From an uncultured Eubacteriales bacterium (GTDB taxonomy: Bacteria > Bacillota > Clostridia > Oscillospirales > QAMX01), in contig CAJLFQ010000043.1 in the NCBI GenBank assembly GCA_905205975.1, positions 1 through 18,027 of the forward strand: a stretch of DNA of 18,027 nt, written 5' to 3'. Every line of letters starts with the position of its first letter. The stretch's first letter is position 1. Positions 1 through 7,313 of this stretch are shown here, in pieces. The notes under the pieces were generated by a model. It made no database searches. It was not told the DNA's origin and was given only the letters and a program-made list of their open reading frames with translations. The translations under genes were made by a program, and so were the position numbers.

Positions 1-41
1 GCGCGTACCGTTTAGTTCCGGGCAGAAAGTCGCTCATGGTT

Positions 42-50
42 ATTATACCA
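42..50 (-). promoter_or_regulatory. Possible leftward extended -10 element
   Basis: On the minus strand TGG is followed directly by TATAAT (47 to 42), an extended -10 motif. I find no convincing -35 at 16-18 nt. It could drive a gene lying left of the window. An ATG on the minus strand at 37 opens a frame to the window edge, but it has no ribosome binding site and sits at the predicted start of transcription, so the true gene start is probably outside. Confidence 0.35.
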
Positions 51-150
51 AAGCGCACAGGGAAAATCGTTACAAATCAGTGACGCGCCAAAAAAATCAG
101 CGTCGGGCCGTAAAATTTTTTCCATTTTGCCATTTTTAACCGATCGTTTC

Positions 151-179
151 TTGACTATTTCCGGCTTTTGTTATATCAT
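151..179 (+). promoter_or_regulatory. Sigma-A-type promoter of the glycosylation operon
   Basis: TTGACT at 151-156 and TATCAT at 174-179 are separated by exactly 17 nt, and they sit in an AT-rich stretch (about 100-180) unlike the surrounding GC-rich coding DNA. Transcription would start near 186, leaving a leader of about 50 nt before the first gene. The rest of 1-150 holds no gene that I can support. Confidence 0.7.
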
Positions 180-235
180 ATTTTCAGGCGGCCGGACAAA
201 CCGGCCAGACTCTCTCAGATTGGGCAGGACTTGAT

Positions 236-697
236 ATGGAAACCATTCGACGCCTCTGGAAAAAATACCGGGAGGTTCTTTTATATCTCATCTTCGGCGG
301 GCTGACGACGCTGGTGAATTATGCGGCGCTCTGGCTCTTTTACGACGTCCTGGGCATCCGCAAAGGCAAGGCGCTCGGCGCAAACGCGCTGGCGTGGGTC
401 GTGGCCGTCCTCTTTGCCTTTGTCACCAACAAGCTGCTGGTGTTTGCAAGCAAATCGACCGACCGCGCGACCGTCACACGGGAGACGGTTTCCTTCTTCC
501 TTGCGCGGCTCTTTTCACTCGGCGTGGAGACGGCCGTTCTCTGGCTGGGCGACAATCAGCTCGGCATCAACACCTGGATCGTCAAGCTGGCGGCCAGCGT
601 GATCGTCGTCGCGATGAACTATATCTTCAGCAAATGGCTGATTTTCAAAAAAGCGGAACCGCAATCACAAGAACAGGATAGGGTGAACGGAAAATGA
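236..697 (+). CDS. GtrA-family polyprenyl-phosphate-sugar flippase-like membrane protein
   Basis: Small 153-residue membrane protein of the GtrA family. It has four hydrophobic segments (about residues 15-37, 47-70, 84-105 and 113-136) and the family signatures YLIFGGLTTLVNY near 17-29, a TNKLLVF loop near 64-70 and NYIFSKWLIFKK near 128-139. Known members (Bacillus GtcA, phage GtrA) are thought to flip undecaprenyl-phosphate-linked sugars across the membrane. The start is supported by an AGGA element about 8 nt upstream. The stop codon overlaps the start of the next gene as ATGA, so the flippase and its presumed glycosyltransferase partner are translationally coupled. The hydrophilic tail (about 140-153) is cytoplasmic by the positive-inside rule. 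The family assignment is firm; the transported sugar cannot be read from sequence. Confidence 0.9.
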   Translation: METIRRLWKKYREVLLYLIFGGLTTLVNYAALWLFYDVLGIRKGKALGANALAWVVAVLFAFVTNKLLVFASKSTDRATVTRETVSFFLARLFSLGVETAVLWLGDNQLGINTWIVKLAASVIVVAMNYIFSKWLIFKKAEPQSQEQDRVNGK

Positions 698-1671
698 ATC
701 CAACCGAACGCCGTGCGGGCGGCCTTCTCTCGATCGTCGTCCCGGCCATGAACGAAGCTGACAACATCCCGGCGCTGCTGCGCGCCGTTTCGGCGGCCCT
801 GGCGCCGCAAAAGATCCCTTATGAGATGATCCTCGTCGATGACGGCTCCGCCGATCAGACGTGGCAGGTCATCTGCGCCGCTGCCGCCGCCGACGGGCGT
901 GTCCGCGGGCTGAAGCTTTCGCGCAACTTCGGGAAGGAAGGCGCCATGTTCGCCGGCATCGAAGACGCACGCGGCGACTGCTGCGTGATTTCCGACGCGG
1001 ATCTGCAGTTCCCGCCGGCGACGATTGCGGAGATGTACGCCGTCTGGCAGAGCGGAGAAGCCGACATTGTGGAAGCCAAAAAGCGAACCCGCGGCAAAGA
1101 GGGGCTCGTTTATAAGCTGTTTACCAAAGCGTTTTACGGTCTGCTCCGCGCAATGAGCGGGTATGATCTGAACAACGCCTCGGATTTCAAGCTGATGGAC
1201 CGCCGGGTCGTGGAGACGCTCAAAACCATGCCGGAACGCCAGACGTTTTTCCGCGGGATGAGCAGCTGGGTCGGCTATCGAACGGAGACCGTTCGTTTCG
1301 ATGTGGCGCAGCGCAACGCGGGCAAATCCAAATTCTCCCCGAAAAAGCTCGTCCGGATGGCGCTCTCCTCGATTGCGTCGTTTACGTCGGCGCCGCTGCA
1401 GTTTATCACGGGGACGGGCGTTGTCTGTGCGCTGTTGTCGGTTGCGCTCGGCCTGTTCACGATTTTCCACACGTTTGCCCGCGAAGGCGTTGAAATGCTC
1501 TGTGCGGGGCTCTCGGTCGTCGGGTTCCTGCTCAGCCTGATCATGGTCGCCCTCGGCATTCTGGGCTATTATGCCGCCCGCATCTACGAAGAACTGAAAA
1601 ACCGCCCGCGGTATATCGTTTCCGCACGGACAGCGTCCGGCGATCACGCTCCGCAGGCAGCGAAGGAGTAA
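694..1671 (+). CDS. Family 2 glycosyltransferase, polyprenyl-phosphate sugar synthase (GtrB/CsbB-like)
   Basis: 325-residue membrane-anchored GT2 enzyme of the DPM1/GtrB/CsbB/ArnC type. The GT-A domain fills about residues 11-225. Visible motifs are the N-terminal SIVVPAMNE, the nucleotide-binding VDDGS (48-52), SRNFGKEGAMFAG (76-88), the metal-binding DADLQ (101-105) and FRGMSSWVGY (186-195). Two transmembrane hairpin helices follow (about 234-258 and 268-294). Family members move a sugar from a nucleotide donor onto undecaprenyl phosphate at the inner membrane face. The ATG overlaps the stop of the GtrA gene (ATGA) and an AGGGTGA element lies upstream. The usual DADLQ[D/H]PP motif reads DADLQFPP here, a mild substitution outside the metal-binding Asp pair. 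Class is certain; donor sugar unknown. Confidence 0.93.
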   Translation: MNPTERRAGGLLSIVVPAMNEADNIPALLRAVSAALAPQKIPYEMILVDDGSADQTWQVICAAAAADGRVRGLKLSRNFGKEGAMFAGIEDARGDCCVISDADLQFPPATIAEMYAVWQSGEADIVEAKKRTRGKEGLVYKLFTKAFYGLLRAMSGYDLNNASDFKLMDRRVVETLKTMPERQTFFRGMSSWVGYRTETVRFDVAQRNAGKSKFSPKKLVRMALSSIASFTSAPLQFITGTGVVCALLSVALGLFTIFHTFAREGVEMLCAGLSVVGFLLSLIMVALGILGYYAARIYEELKNRPRYIVSARTASGDHAPQAAKE

Positions 1672-1675
1672 CCGC

Positions 1676-4618
1676 ATGGAACGGATTGAAACGGCACAAA
1701 CCGGACAGACAGCGCCCAAGGAAACGCCGAAGGAAACATGGGCGGCCCGGCGGAAACGCCGCCTGCGCGACCGGCTGATGCTTGGAAAGAACAAACAGAA
1801 CCGAACGCTGTACCTGCTGGCGTTTTTTCTGCCGATGGCTGTGCTGGAGCTTTGCTACATCACGTTTCAGGTCTTCCCATTCGGCAGCGACTCGCTGCTG
1901 GTACTCGACCTGAATGCACAGTATATCTACTATTATGAGGGCTTCCGCGACGCAATCCTCGGCGACGGCAGCCTGATTTACAGCTGGAGCCGCACGCTCG
2001 GCGGCGAGACGTTCGGGCTGAACGCCTACTACATGGGCAGCCCGTTCATGATTGTCTACCTGCTTTTCCCGAAGACGCTCATCACGGAGGCGCTGCTGAC
2101 GACGGCGCTCCTTCGGACGGGGTGCGCGGCGCTGTCGTTCGCCTATTATCTCAAGACGACGCGCGGCGGCGAGACCAACCGCATTCTGATCGTTTCCTGC
2201 ATGTATGCGCTGATGACGTATATGGTCATGCAGCAGATGGACCCGATGTGGCTGGACGCGGTGATCGGTCTGCCGCTGATCATGCTGGGCGTGGAGCGGC
2301 TGGTCAAGGAAAACAAATACCTGCTCTATACGTCGGTGCTGGCGCTTGTTTTCATCTCGAACTTTTACATCGGCTATATGGTCGCCATCTACACGGCGGC
2401 GTATTTCCTCTATGTCTGGTTCACGACGCGGCCGGGCGGCAAGGGCTGTGGCCGGCTCTTCCTGAAAAAAGGAATGCTGTTTGCCGGGTTCTCGATTCTG
2501 GCGGCCGGGATCGCGGCCTTCATGCTGATTCCGACCTATTATTCGCTGTCGCTGGGCAAGATGGACTTCTCCAACCCGAGCTTCACGCCGAAATCGAAGT
2601 TCAACTTTTTGGAGCTGATTCCAAAGCTCCTGTTCGGCGCATATGATACCTGCCGGCCGGAGGGGCTGCCGACGCTGTTCACCGGCACGCTGACACTGCT
2701 GCTGGTGCCGCTGTTCTTCACCAACCGGAACATCTGCGTCCGCAAAAAGATCGGTGCCGCCGCCATGCTCTTCTTCCTGCTGATGAGCATGCACATCTCG
2801 ACGCTGGATCTCGCCTGGCACGGCTTCCAGAATCCGAACTGGCTCAACTACCGCTATTCGTTCATCCTGTGCGCCTTCCTGCTCGTGATGGCTTACGACG
2901 CGTTCAGCCATGTCAAAGACGGCTATACCGTCGCCTCGGTCGCGCGCGCAGGGCTGCTTGTGCTGGTCATGATCCTCTACACGCAGGCGAAAGGAAAGAC
3001 CTTCGACTATGTCGACGAACGCATCACCGTCTGGGCCGGCCTGCTGATTCTGCTGCTGTATTTCAGCTTTCTGGCGTTTGACGCCGCCCGGAACGGCGCA
3101 CGCTCCAAGCTGACCATGGGCGTTCTGCTGGGGTTCGTCTGCGCGGAGCTGTATGCCAACGGCATCACGACGCTCGTCAAGGTCGATCAGGACGTCGTTT
3201 TCTCTTCGCGGACGTCCTACCGGGAGTTTGTCGATCAGTCGCTGCCCGCGGCAAAATGGCTGAAGGCGTATGACACCGGCTTCTACCGCTCGGAAAAGAC
3301 GTATATGCGCTGCGTCAACGACCCGTTTGCGCTCGGCATGAAGGGCATCAGCCACTCCAGCTCGACGCTGAACCGCGACGGCATCAACTATATCAAAAAG
3401 CTCGGCTATCCCGTCGGCGCCCACTGGACGGAGTATTCCTCGCCGGTGATTCCGACCGACTCCATCCTGGGCATCAAATACGTCTTCCAGAAAAACGAAA
3501 CGAACAACGGCCTGAACCTGCTGCACCGCGAAGGCGACATCTATATCTATGAAAATCCGCACGCCATGCCGCTCTGCTTCCCGGTTTCCGGCGGCTACAA
3601 CGGGTTTGACGCGGAACTAGACACGGATAACCCGTTTGAAATCCAAAATGCCATGCTCTCCGCGATGGCGGGCAGCGAAACGGTTCTGCCGTTCTTTGTC
3701 CCGCTGGACGACAGCCTGGTGACGGTCAGCTATGAAAACATCGACACCAAGGCGTATGCGCAGGGCTATACGAAGTATTATGCCGAAACCTCCAACCAGA
3801 ACTGCCACATTGAATACCGGATCAGCGGCGTCGAAGGCAAAACGCTGTATGCGGCTTTCCCGACCGACTATGCCCGCAAGGTGAACCTCTGGCTCAACGG
3901 CGAATTCTTCGACACCTATCTCACCAACAACGATGACGACGGCATTGTGCCGCTCGGCCAATACGGGACGGATGAAGCGGCGACGCTGCTGCTCGGGCTG
4001 CCGCTGAAAGACCAGGGCGGAAGCGAAGAGGTCTTCCTCAAGGAACAGCTCTTCTACGCGTTTGACGCGGAGCTGTTTGAGCAGGTCTTCGCCCCGCTGC
4101 GCAATGCGGTGCAGAACTTCACGCAGAAGAGCACCACGCGCTTTGAGATGGACGTCACCGCCAATGCGGGCGATATGCTCTACTGCTCGATTCCCTATGA
4201 AACGGGCTGGCATGTGACCATTGACGGCGAAGCGGTCGAAGTCTGCCGCACGGAAGACGGCCTGATCGGCGTCAGCCTACCGGAAGGCACGCACAAGCTG
4301 ACGCTGCGTTTCCTGCCCGGCTATTTCGTGTATGCCTGTATCCTGTCTGCGGCGTCGGTGCTGCTGCTGATCGCCATCGTTTGGTTCCAGCGTTCGTGCC
4401 GGAAACGCGGCGTGACGCTGCGCGGGCTGTGCGCCGCAGCAGCAGGCGATCCGCAGGACGAAGCCGAAACGGATAAAACGGCGGAAGCCGCGGAAGCGGA
4501 GGAAACGGCACGGATGCAGCGCGCCTGCGAGATTCTCTTCAGCGGCACGGATGCCGGCCATGAGCAAGACCCGCAGCCGGACGCCGCGCATACGGAAAAT
4601 CCGCCCGACGCCGAATGA
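1676..4618 (+). CDS. YfhO-family multi-spanning membrane protein (putative surface glycosyltransferase)
   Basis: 980-residue YfhO-family protein. A charged cytoplasmic N-terminus (1-44) precedes many transmembrane helices between about 45 and 480, then a large predicted outer domain (about 490-875), a last helix (883-904) and an acidic Ala/Glu-rich cytoplasmic tail (about 910-980). The conserved first-loop pattern is present: DLNAQYIYYYEGFRD (78-92), an LGGETFG glycine turn (108-114) and YYMGSPF (118-124). In Bacillus subtilis and Listeria, YfhO proteins work with CsbB-type synthases and GtcA to glycosylate lipoteichoic acid, and YfhO is considered the GT-C-like transferase. Here it lies 4 nt after the glycosyltransferase, with AAGGAG 7 nt before its ATG, and ends the operon. 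The long acidic tail seems larger than needed for the family. Acceptor polymer is unknown. Confidence 0.9.
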   Translation: MERIETAQTGQTAPKETPKETWAARRKRRLRDRLMLGKNKQNRTLYLLAFFLPMAVLELCYITFQVFPFGSDSLLVLDLNAQYIYYYEGFRDAILGDGSLIYSWSRTLGGETFGLNAYYMGSPFMIVYLLFPKTLITEALLTTALLRTGCAALSFAYYLKTTRGGETNRILIVSCMYALMTYMVMQQMDPMWLDAVIGLPLIMLGVERLVKENKYLLYTSVLALVFISNFYIGYMVAIYTAAYFLYVWFTTRPGGKGCGRLFLKKGMLFAGFSILAAGIAAFMLIPTYYSLSLGKMDFSNPSFTPKSKFNFLELIPKLLFGAYDTCRPEGLPTLFTGTLTLLLVPLFFTNRNICVRKKIGAAAMLFFLLMSMHISTLDLAWHGFQNPNWLNYRYSFILCAFLLVMAYDAFSHVKDGYTVASVARAGLLVLVMILYTQAKGKTFDYVDERITVWAGLLILLLYFSFLAFDAARNGARSKLTMGVLLGFVCAELYANGITTLVKVDQDVVFSSRTSYREFVDQSLPAAKWLKAYDTGFYRSEKTYMRCVNDPFALGMKGISHSSSTLNRDGINYIKKLGYPVGAHWTEYSSPVIPTDSILGIKYVFQKNETNNGLNLLHREGDIYIYENPHAMPLCFPVSGGYNGFDAELDTDNPFEIQNAMLSAMAGSETVLPFFVPLDDSLVTVSYENIDTKAYAQGYTKYYAETSNQNCHIEYRISGVEGKTLYAAFPTDYARKVNLWLNGEFFDTYLTNNDDDGIVPLGQYGTDEAATLLLGLPLKDQGGSEEVFLKEQLFYAFDAELFEQVFAPLRNAVQNFTQKSTTRFEMDVTANAGDMLYCSIPYETGWHVTIDGEAVEVCRTEDGLIGVSLPEGTHKLTLRFLPGYFVYACILSAASVLLLIAIVWFQRSCRKRGVTLRGLCAAAAGDPQDEAETDKTAEAAEAEETARMQRACEILFSGTDAGHEQDPQPDAAHTENPPDAE

Positions 4619-4654
4619 CCGGCGTTCGCCGTGGCAAAACCACCAAATAATCCA

Positions 4655-4692
4655 CCGGCGTCTGACGCGCAATGCGGTCAGACGCCGGATTT
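4655..4692 (+). terminator. Rho-independent terminator of the glycosylation operon
   Basis: A perfect 12-bp stem, CCGGCGTCTGAC (4655-4666) pairing with 4677-4688, closes a 10-nt loop and is followed by ATTTTC. The T-run is short, but the stem is strong and lies 36 nt after the YfhO stop. It insulates the operon from the promoter of the next gene. Confidence 0.8.
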
Positions 4693-4724
4693 TCATGCGC
4701 CGCAAAAAAAGTCTGCCGGAACCC

Positions 4725-4753
4725 TTGACAAACGGGGGAAAGTGTGGTATTAT
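4725..4753 (+). promoter_or_regulatory. Strong promoter of the substrate-binding protein gene
   Basis: Consensus -35 TTGACA (4725-4730), 17-nt spacer and TATTAT -10 (4748-4753). A TGG immediately upstream makes it an extended -10. Predicted transcription start is near 4760, giving a leader of about 100 nt before the ATG at 4862. Confidence 0.85.
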
Positions 4754-4759
4754 TATGGA

Positions 4760-4785
4760 GCTTTAACGAATCACCACGCTAAAGC
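4760..4785 (+). other. 5'-end stem-loop in the leader of the substrate-binding protein mRNA
   Basis: GCTTTA (4760-4765) can pair with TAAAGC (4780-4785), extended by two more pairs after one mismatch, placing a hairpin at the predicted 5' end of the transcript. It may stabilise the mRNA. I cannot match the leader to a known riboswitch class. Confidence 0.4.
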
Positions 4786-4861
4786 GATACGACAGCCGGA
4801 GGAACCGCTGCTGCCGATCCAAACAACAGATGCCATAAAGCGCATGAAAAGGAGAAACACC

Positions 4862-5734
4862 ATGAAAAGAAAAATGCTTATTTTGCTGGCAGTCCTGATG
4901 CTGGCCGGTCTGTTTGCCGCCTGCGGCAGCGGAAACGACGTGAAAAAAACCGAACCGGGCACCGCCGCGCAGTCGACATCCGGCACGCCGGACGCGGATC
5001 TGTCCTGGGAAGAGATTCAGACGAACGGCAAGCTCGTCATCGGGCTGGACGATACGTTCGCACCGATGGGCTTCCGGGACGAAGCCGGGACGCTGGTCGG
5101 CTTTGACATCGACCTTGCCACGGCGGTCTGCGACGTGCTCGGCATTACGGCGGAGTTCCAGCCGATTGCATGGAGCGCCAAAGAAATGATGCTTTCCTCC
5201 AAGCGGATCGACTGCGTCTGGAACGGGATGTCCGCCACGGAAGAACGCCAGAAGGCGATGGCGCTCACCGATAAATATCTGAACAACGTGATCAAAGTGG
5301 CATCTATGGACCCATCCATCAACGTCAAGAGCGAAGCCGACCTCGCCGGGCTGAAGATCGGCATCCAGGCCGACAGCGCGGCGCTCGAAATGGTCATGGC
5401 AAACGAAGCGTATGACAGCTTCAAGGCGAACATCACCGAATACCCGACCTATGACGAAGCCATTCTCGATATGCAGGCCGGCCGCATCGACGTCATCATC
5501 GTCGACCAGGTGCTTGCGGAGTATAAGAACACCAAGATGAAAACGCCCATGACCTTCAGCGACTTTACCTTCGGCGACGACTTCTATGCCATCGGCTGCC
5601 GCCAGGGCGATAAGGCGCTGGCCGCCAAAATCTCCGAGGCGATCGGCCTGCTGATTGAAAACGGCAAAGCGGCGGAGATCTCTGAAAAATGGTTCGGCAC
5701 CAACATCGTCATCCTTGAAGGCTACGGCGAATAA
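4862..5734 (+). CDS. Lipoprotein solute-binding protein, family 3 (polar amino acid ABC transporter type)
   Basis: 290-residue extracellular substrate-binding lipoprotein. A basic N-terminus and hydrophobic core lead to the lipobox LFAAC, with Cys21 as the predicted acylated residue, followed by a Gly/Ser/Thr-rich linker (22-46). The mature domain matches the family-3 amino-acid-binding fold: KLVIGLDDTFAPMGFRDE, then GFDIDLATAV and a WNGMSATEERQK segment. It also has the second-lobe GLKIGIQADSA pattern and a C-terminal EISEKWFG. The frame is open upstream to 4631, but the start at 4862 is chosen because AAGGAG lies 7 nt before it and the signal peptide begins there. No permease or ATPase gene is adjacent, and terminators bracket the gene, so it is an orphan that presumably serves a transporter encoded elsewhere. 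Ligand specificity is not readable. Confidence 0.93.
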   Translation: MKRKMLILLAVLMLAGLFAACGSGNDVKKTEPGTAAQSTSGTPDADLSWEEIQTNGKLVIGLDDTFAPMGFRDEAGTLVGFDIDLATAVCDVLGITAEFQPIAWSAKEMMLSSKRIDCVWNGMSATEERQKAMALTDKYLNNVIKVASMDPSINVKSEADLAGLKIGIQADSAALEMVMANEAYDSFKANITEYPTYDEAILDMQAGRIDVIIVDQVLAEYKNTKMKTPMTFSDFTFGDDFYAIGCRQGDKALAAKISEAIGLLIENGKAAEISEKWFGTNIVILEGYGE

Positions 5735-5747
5735 GCCGCAGTGCATA

Positions 5748-5792
5748 TAAAACCCCCCTGTCCGGTTTTGCTCTTCCGGACAGGGGGTTTTT
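5748..5792. terminator. Bidirectional terminator between convergent genes
   Basis: CCCCCTGTCCGG (5754-5765) pairs perfectly with 5776-5787 across a 10-nt loop. TTTTT follows on the plus strand (5788-5792), and the mirror A-run at 5748-5752 gives a U-run on the minus strand. It can end both the rightward substrate-binding protein gene and the leftward MATE gene. Confidence 0.93.
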
Positions 5793-5808
5793 GGTTGGTG
5801 CGGCAGAT

Positions 5809-7212
5809 TTACTCCGCCTGTGCGGCGGCGGATTGGCCGGCGGCTGTGACCGGGCGGATCCATTGGCGGGAGCGGTACCGCCGGATGACGAGGACGACTT
5901 TCAGCGCGTCTTCAAAGAGCAGCATGACGGCAAAGACCGCCGGGAACGGGAGCTTCAGCACGAACGCCGAAACAATCACGGCCGGGAGCGAGATGCACCA
6001 GACGCAGAACAGGTCGAGCTTTAATCCGGTGACGGTGTCGCCGCCGGAACGGAAAATCCCGACGATCAAGATATACGGGATGTTGCGCAGTCCGTATTCA
6101 AGCCCGTAAATCAGGAGGATGGCGTGCGCTGCCTGCTTGGTCACGGCGGAAAGCGTGCCACGTGTGTCAAACAGGGAGACGAGCGGCACCCGGAGGAGCG
6201 CGACTGTGCAGCCGACCAGCAGGGACAATATCGGGATGACGCAGGCAAACCGGCGGGCGTCTCCGAGCGCGCGTTCGATTTTGCCGGCGCCGATCGACTT
6301 GCCGACCATCACGGAGCAGGCATTGCACAAGCCGACAAAGAACGTAAACGCGATGCTGTCCACCGTCCGGAAGATGGTGACGGCGGCGTAGTTTTCATAG
6401 CTCATCCGGGCGAAGACGATGTTGTAGCAGAAGGTGCCGAGTCCCCAGAGCGATTCGTTGGCGATGACCGGGGCGCAGACGCGGTAAAAATGCGGAATCA
6501 GCCCCTTCGGCAGCGAAAAAACGTCCTTCAGGCGGGAGACGACGAGGTTTTTCTGGAACGCCGAGACGATGAGAATGACGAGCGGGCTGACCCATGAGGA
6601 GATGCAGGTGGCCAGCGCCGCGCCGCGGACGCCCATCTCCGGCAGACCGAACTTCCCGTAGATGAGGCCGTAGTTCAGGACGGCGTTCAGAATCGCGGAG
6701 ACGCCGCTGGCATACATCGGCAGCCGGACGCGCTCCGTCGCGCGGAGAAGCGTGGAAAACGCGTTCGACAGCGCCAGAGCGAAATAGGAGAAGCACGCCG
6801 TTTGCAGATAGGCGGCGCCCTCCCGGACGACGGCCGGATCCTTGTTGAAGATGGAAACGACACCCTGCGGCCAGCAGAAGCCGATCACAAAGAAGACGGC
6901 GGCGGCAGCCAGCGTGTTCACCAGCATCAGACCGTAGACGTTGCGGATGCCCTTCAGATCGCGCACGCCCCAGTACTGCGAGATGAAAACAGCGGTGCCG
7001 GAGCAGAAGCCGAACAGCACGAGCGTGAGCATCCAGCTCCACTGTCCGGCCATGCCGACGGCGGAGAGGGCGACGTCGCCCAAGCCGCCGATCATAATCG
7101 TATCGACGAGCGAAAAGGAGGAAATCAGCAGATTCTGAAGCGCGATGGGCAGCGCGAGCCGAAGGGTGACGCGCCAGAAGGGGCGGTCGCCGAAATACCG
7201 GGTCAAAGACAT
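5809..7212 (-). CDS. MATE-family multidrug/metabolite exporter
   Basis: 467-residue polytopic membrane protein of the MATE family (MatE domain duplicated), with about twelve hydrophobic helices arranged as two homologous halves. The N-terminal half shows the usual RLALPIALQNLL and a FSLVDTIMIGGLGDVALSAVG helix pair, then an FISQYWG loop. The second half begins near residue 240 with VCAPVIANESLWGLG and contains VMVGKSIGAGK. MATE proteins export cationic drugs or metabolites using Na+ or H+ gradients. The length is normal. The start has an AAAGGAA element about 8-10 nt upstream. It has no obvious promoter of its own and follows the terminator of the DHHW gene on the same strand, so readthrough expression is possible. 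A short hydrophilic Ala-rich tail ends the protein. Substrate unknown. Confidence 0.94.
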   Translation of the reverse strand: MSLTRYFGDRPFWRVTLRLALPIALQNLLISSFSLVDTIMIGGLGDVALSAVGMAGQWSWMLTLVLFGFCSGTAVFISQYWGVRDLKGIRNVYGLMLVNTLAAAAVFFVIGFCWPQGVVSIFNKDPAVVREGAAYLQTACFSYFALALSNAFSTLLRATERVRLPMYASGVSAILNAVLNYGLIYGKFGLPEMGVRGAALATCISSWVSPLVILIVSAFQKNLVVSRLKDVFSLPKGLIPHFYRVCAPVIANESLWGLGTFCYNIVFARMSYENYAAVTIFRTVDSIAFTFFVGLCNACSVMVGKSIGAGKIERALGDARRFACVIPILSLLVGCTVALLRVPLVSLFDTRGTLSAVTKQAAHAILLIYGLEYGLRNIPYILIVGIFRSGGDTVTGLKLDLFCVWCISLPAVIVSAFVLKLPFPAVFAVMLLFEDALKVVLVIRRYRSRQWIRPVTAAGQSAAAQAE

Positions 7213-7249
7213 GCGAAGCGTTCCTTTCTTCTTATCTTCTGAAGCATGA

Positions 7250-7264
7250 CTGCCCTGCGGGCAG
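7250..7264. repeat. Short perfect inverted repeat before the MATE gene
   Basis: CTGCCC (7250-7255) and GGGCAG (7259-7264) form a 6-bp hairpin with a 3-nt loop. It lies directly after the U-run of the terminator at 7265-7298 on the minus strand and upstream of the MATE ribosome binding site. It could be part of a composite terminator or a leader hairpin. Confidence 0.35.
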
Positions 7265-7298
7265 AAAAAAGCGCAGGCGGCGAAAAAGCCGTCTGCGC
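7265..7298 (-). terminator. Rho-independent terminator after the DHHW gene
   Basis: On the minus strand GCGCAGACGGC (7298-7288) pairs with GCCGCCTGCGC (7281-7271), with one G-U pair. The loop is 6 nt and six U residues follow (7270-7265). It lies 15 nt beyond the DHHW stop codon and closes the long minus-strand gene run. Confidence 0.9.
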
Positions 7299-7313
7299 CG
7301 TGAAAAACAGACG

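Noticed and set aside
75..106. Near-repeat AATCAG-G-CG (twice) and a GACGC/GCGTC pairing left of the first promoter
   Set aside because: Only two short imperfect copies with a 13-nt loop and no T-run at the right distance; consistent with chance in an AT-rich spacer.
619..1794. 391-codon minus-strand open frame
   Set aside because: Antisense to the GT2 gene, low-complexity Arg-rich translation, no ribosome binding site; the plus-strand gene has complete catalytic motifs.
1541..3562. 673-codon open frame on the minus strand opposite the YfhO and glycosyltransferase genes
   Set aside because: Its translation is Arg/Gln/His/Val-rich without domains and lies antisense to clearly recognisable proteins; long antisense frames are expected from GC-rich codon bias.
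4763..5863. 366-codon minus-strand open frame opposite the substrate-binding protein
   Set aside because: It runs through the promoter leader and the bidirectional terminator and has no family features.
7265..7298. Whether this hairpin is a CRISPR-like or mobile-element repeat
   Set aside because: It is a single copy with a U-run directly after a stop codon, so an intrinsic terminator explains it fully.
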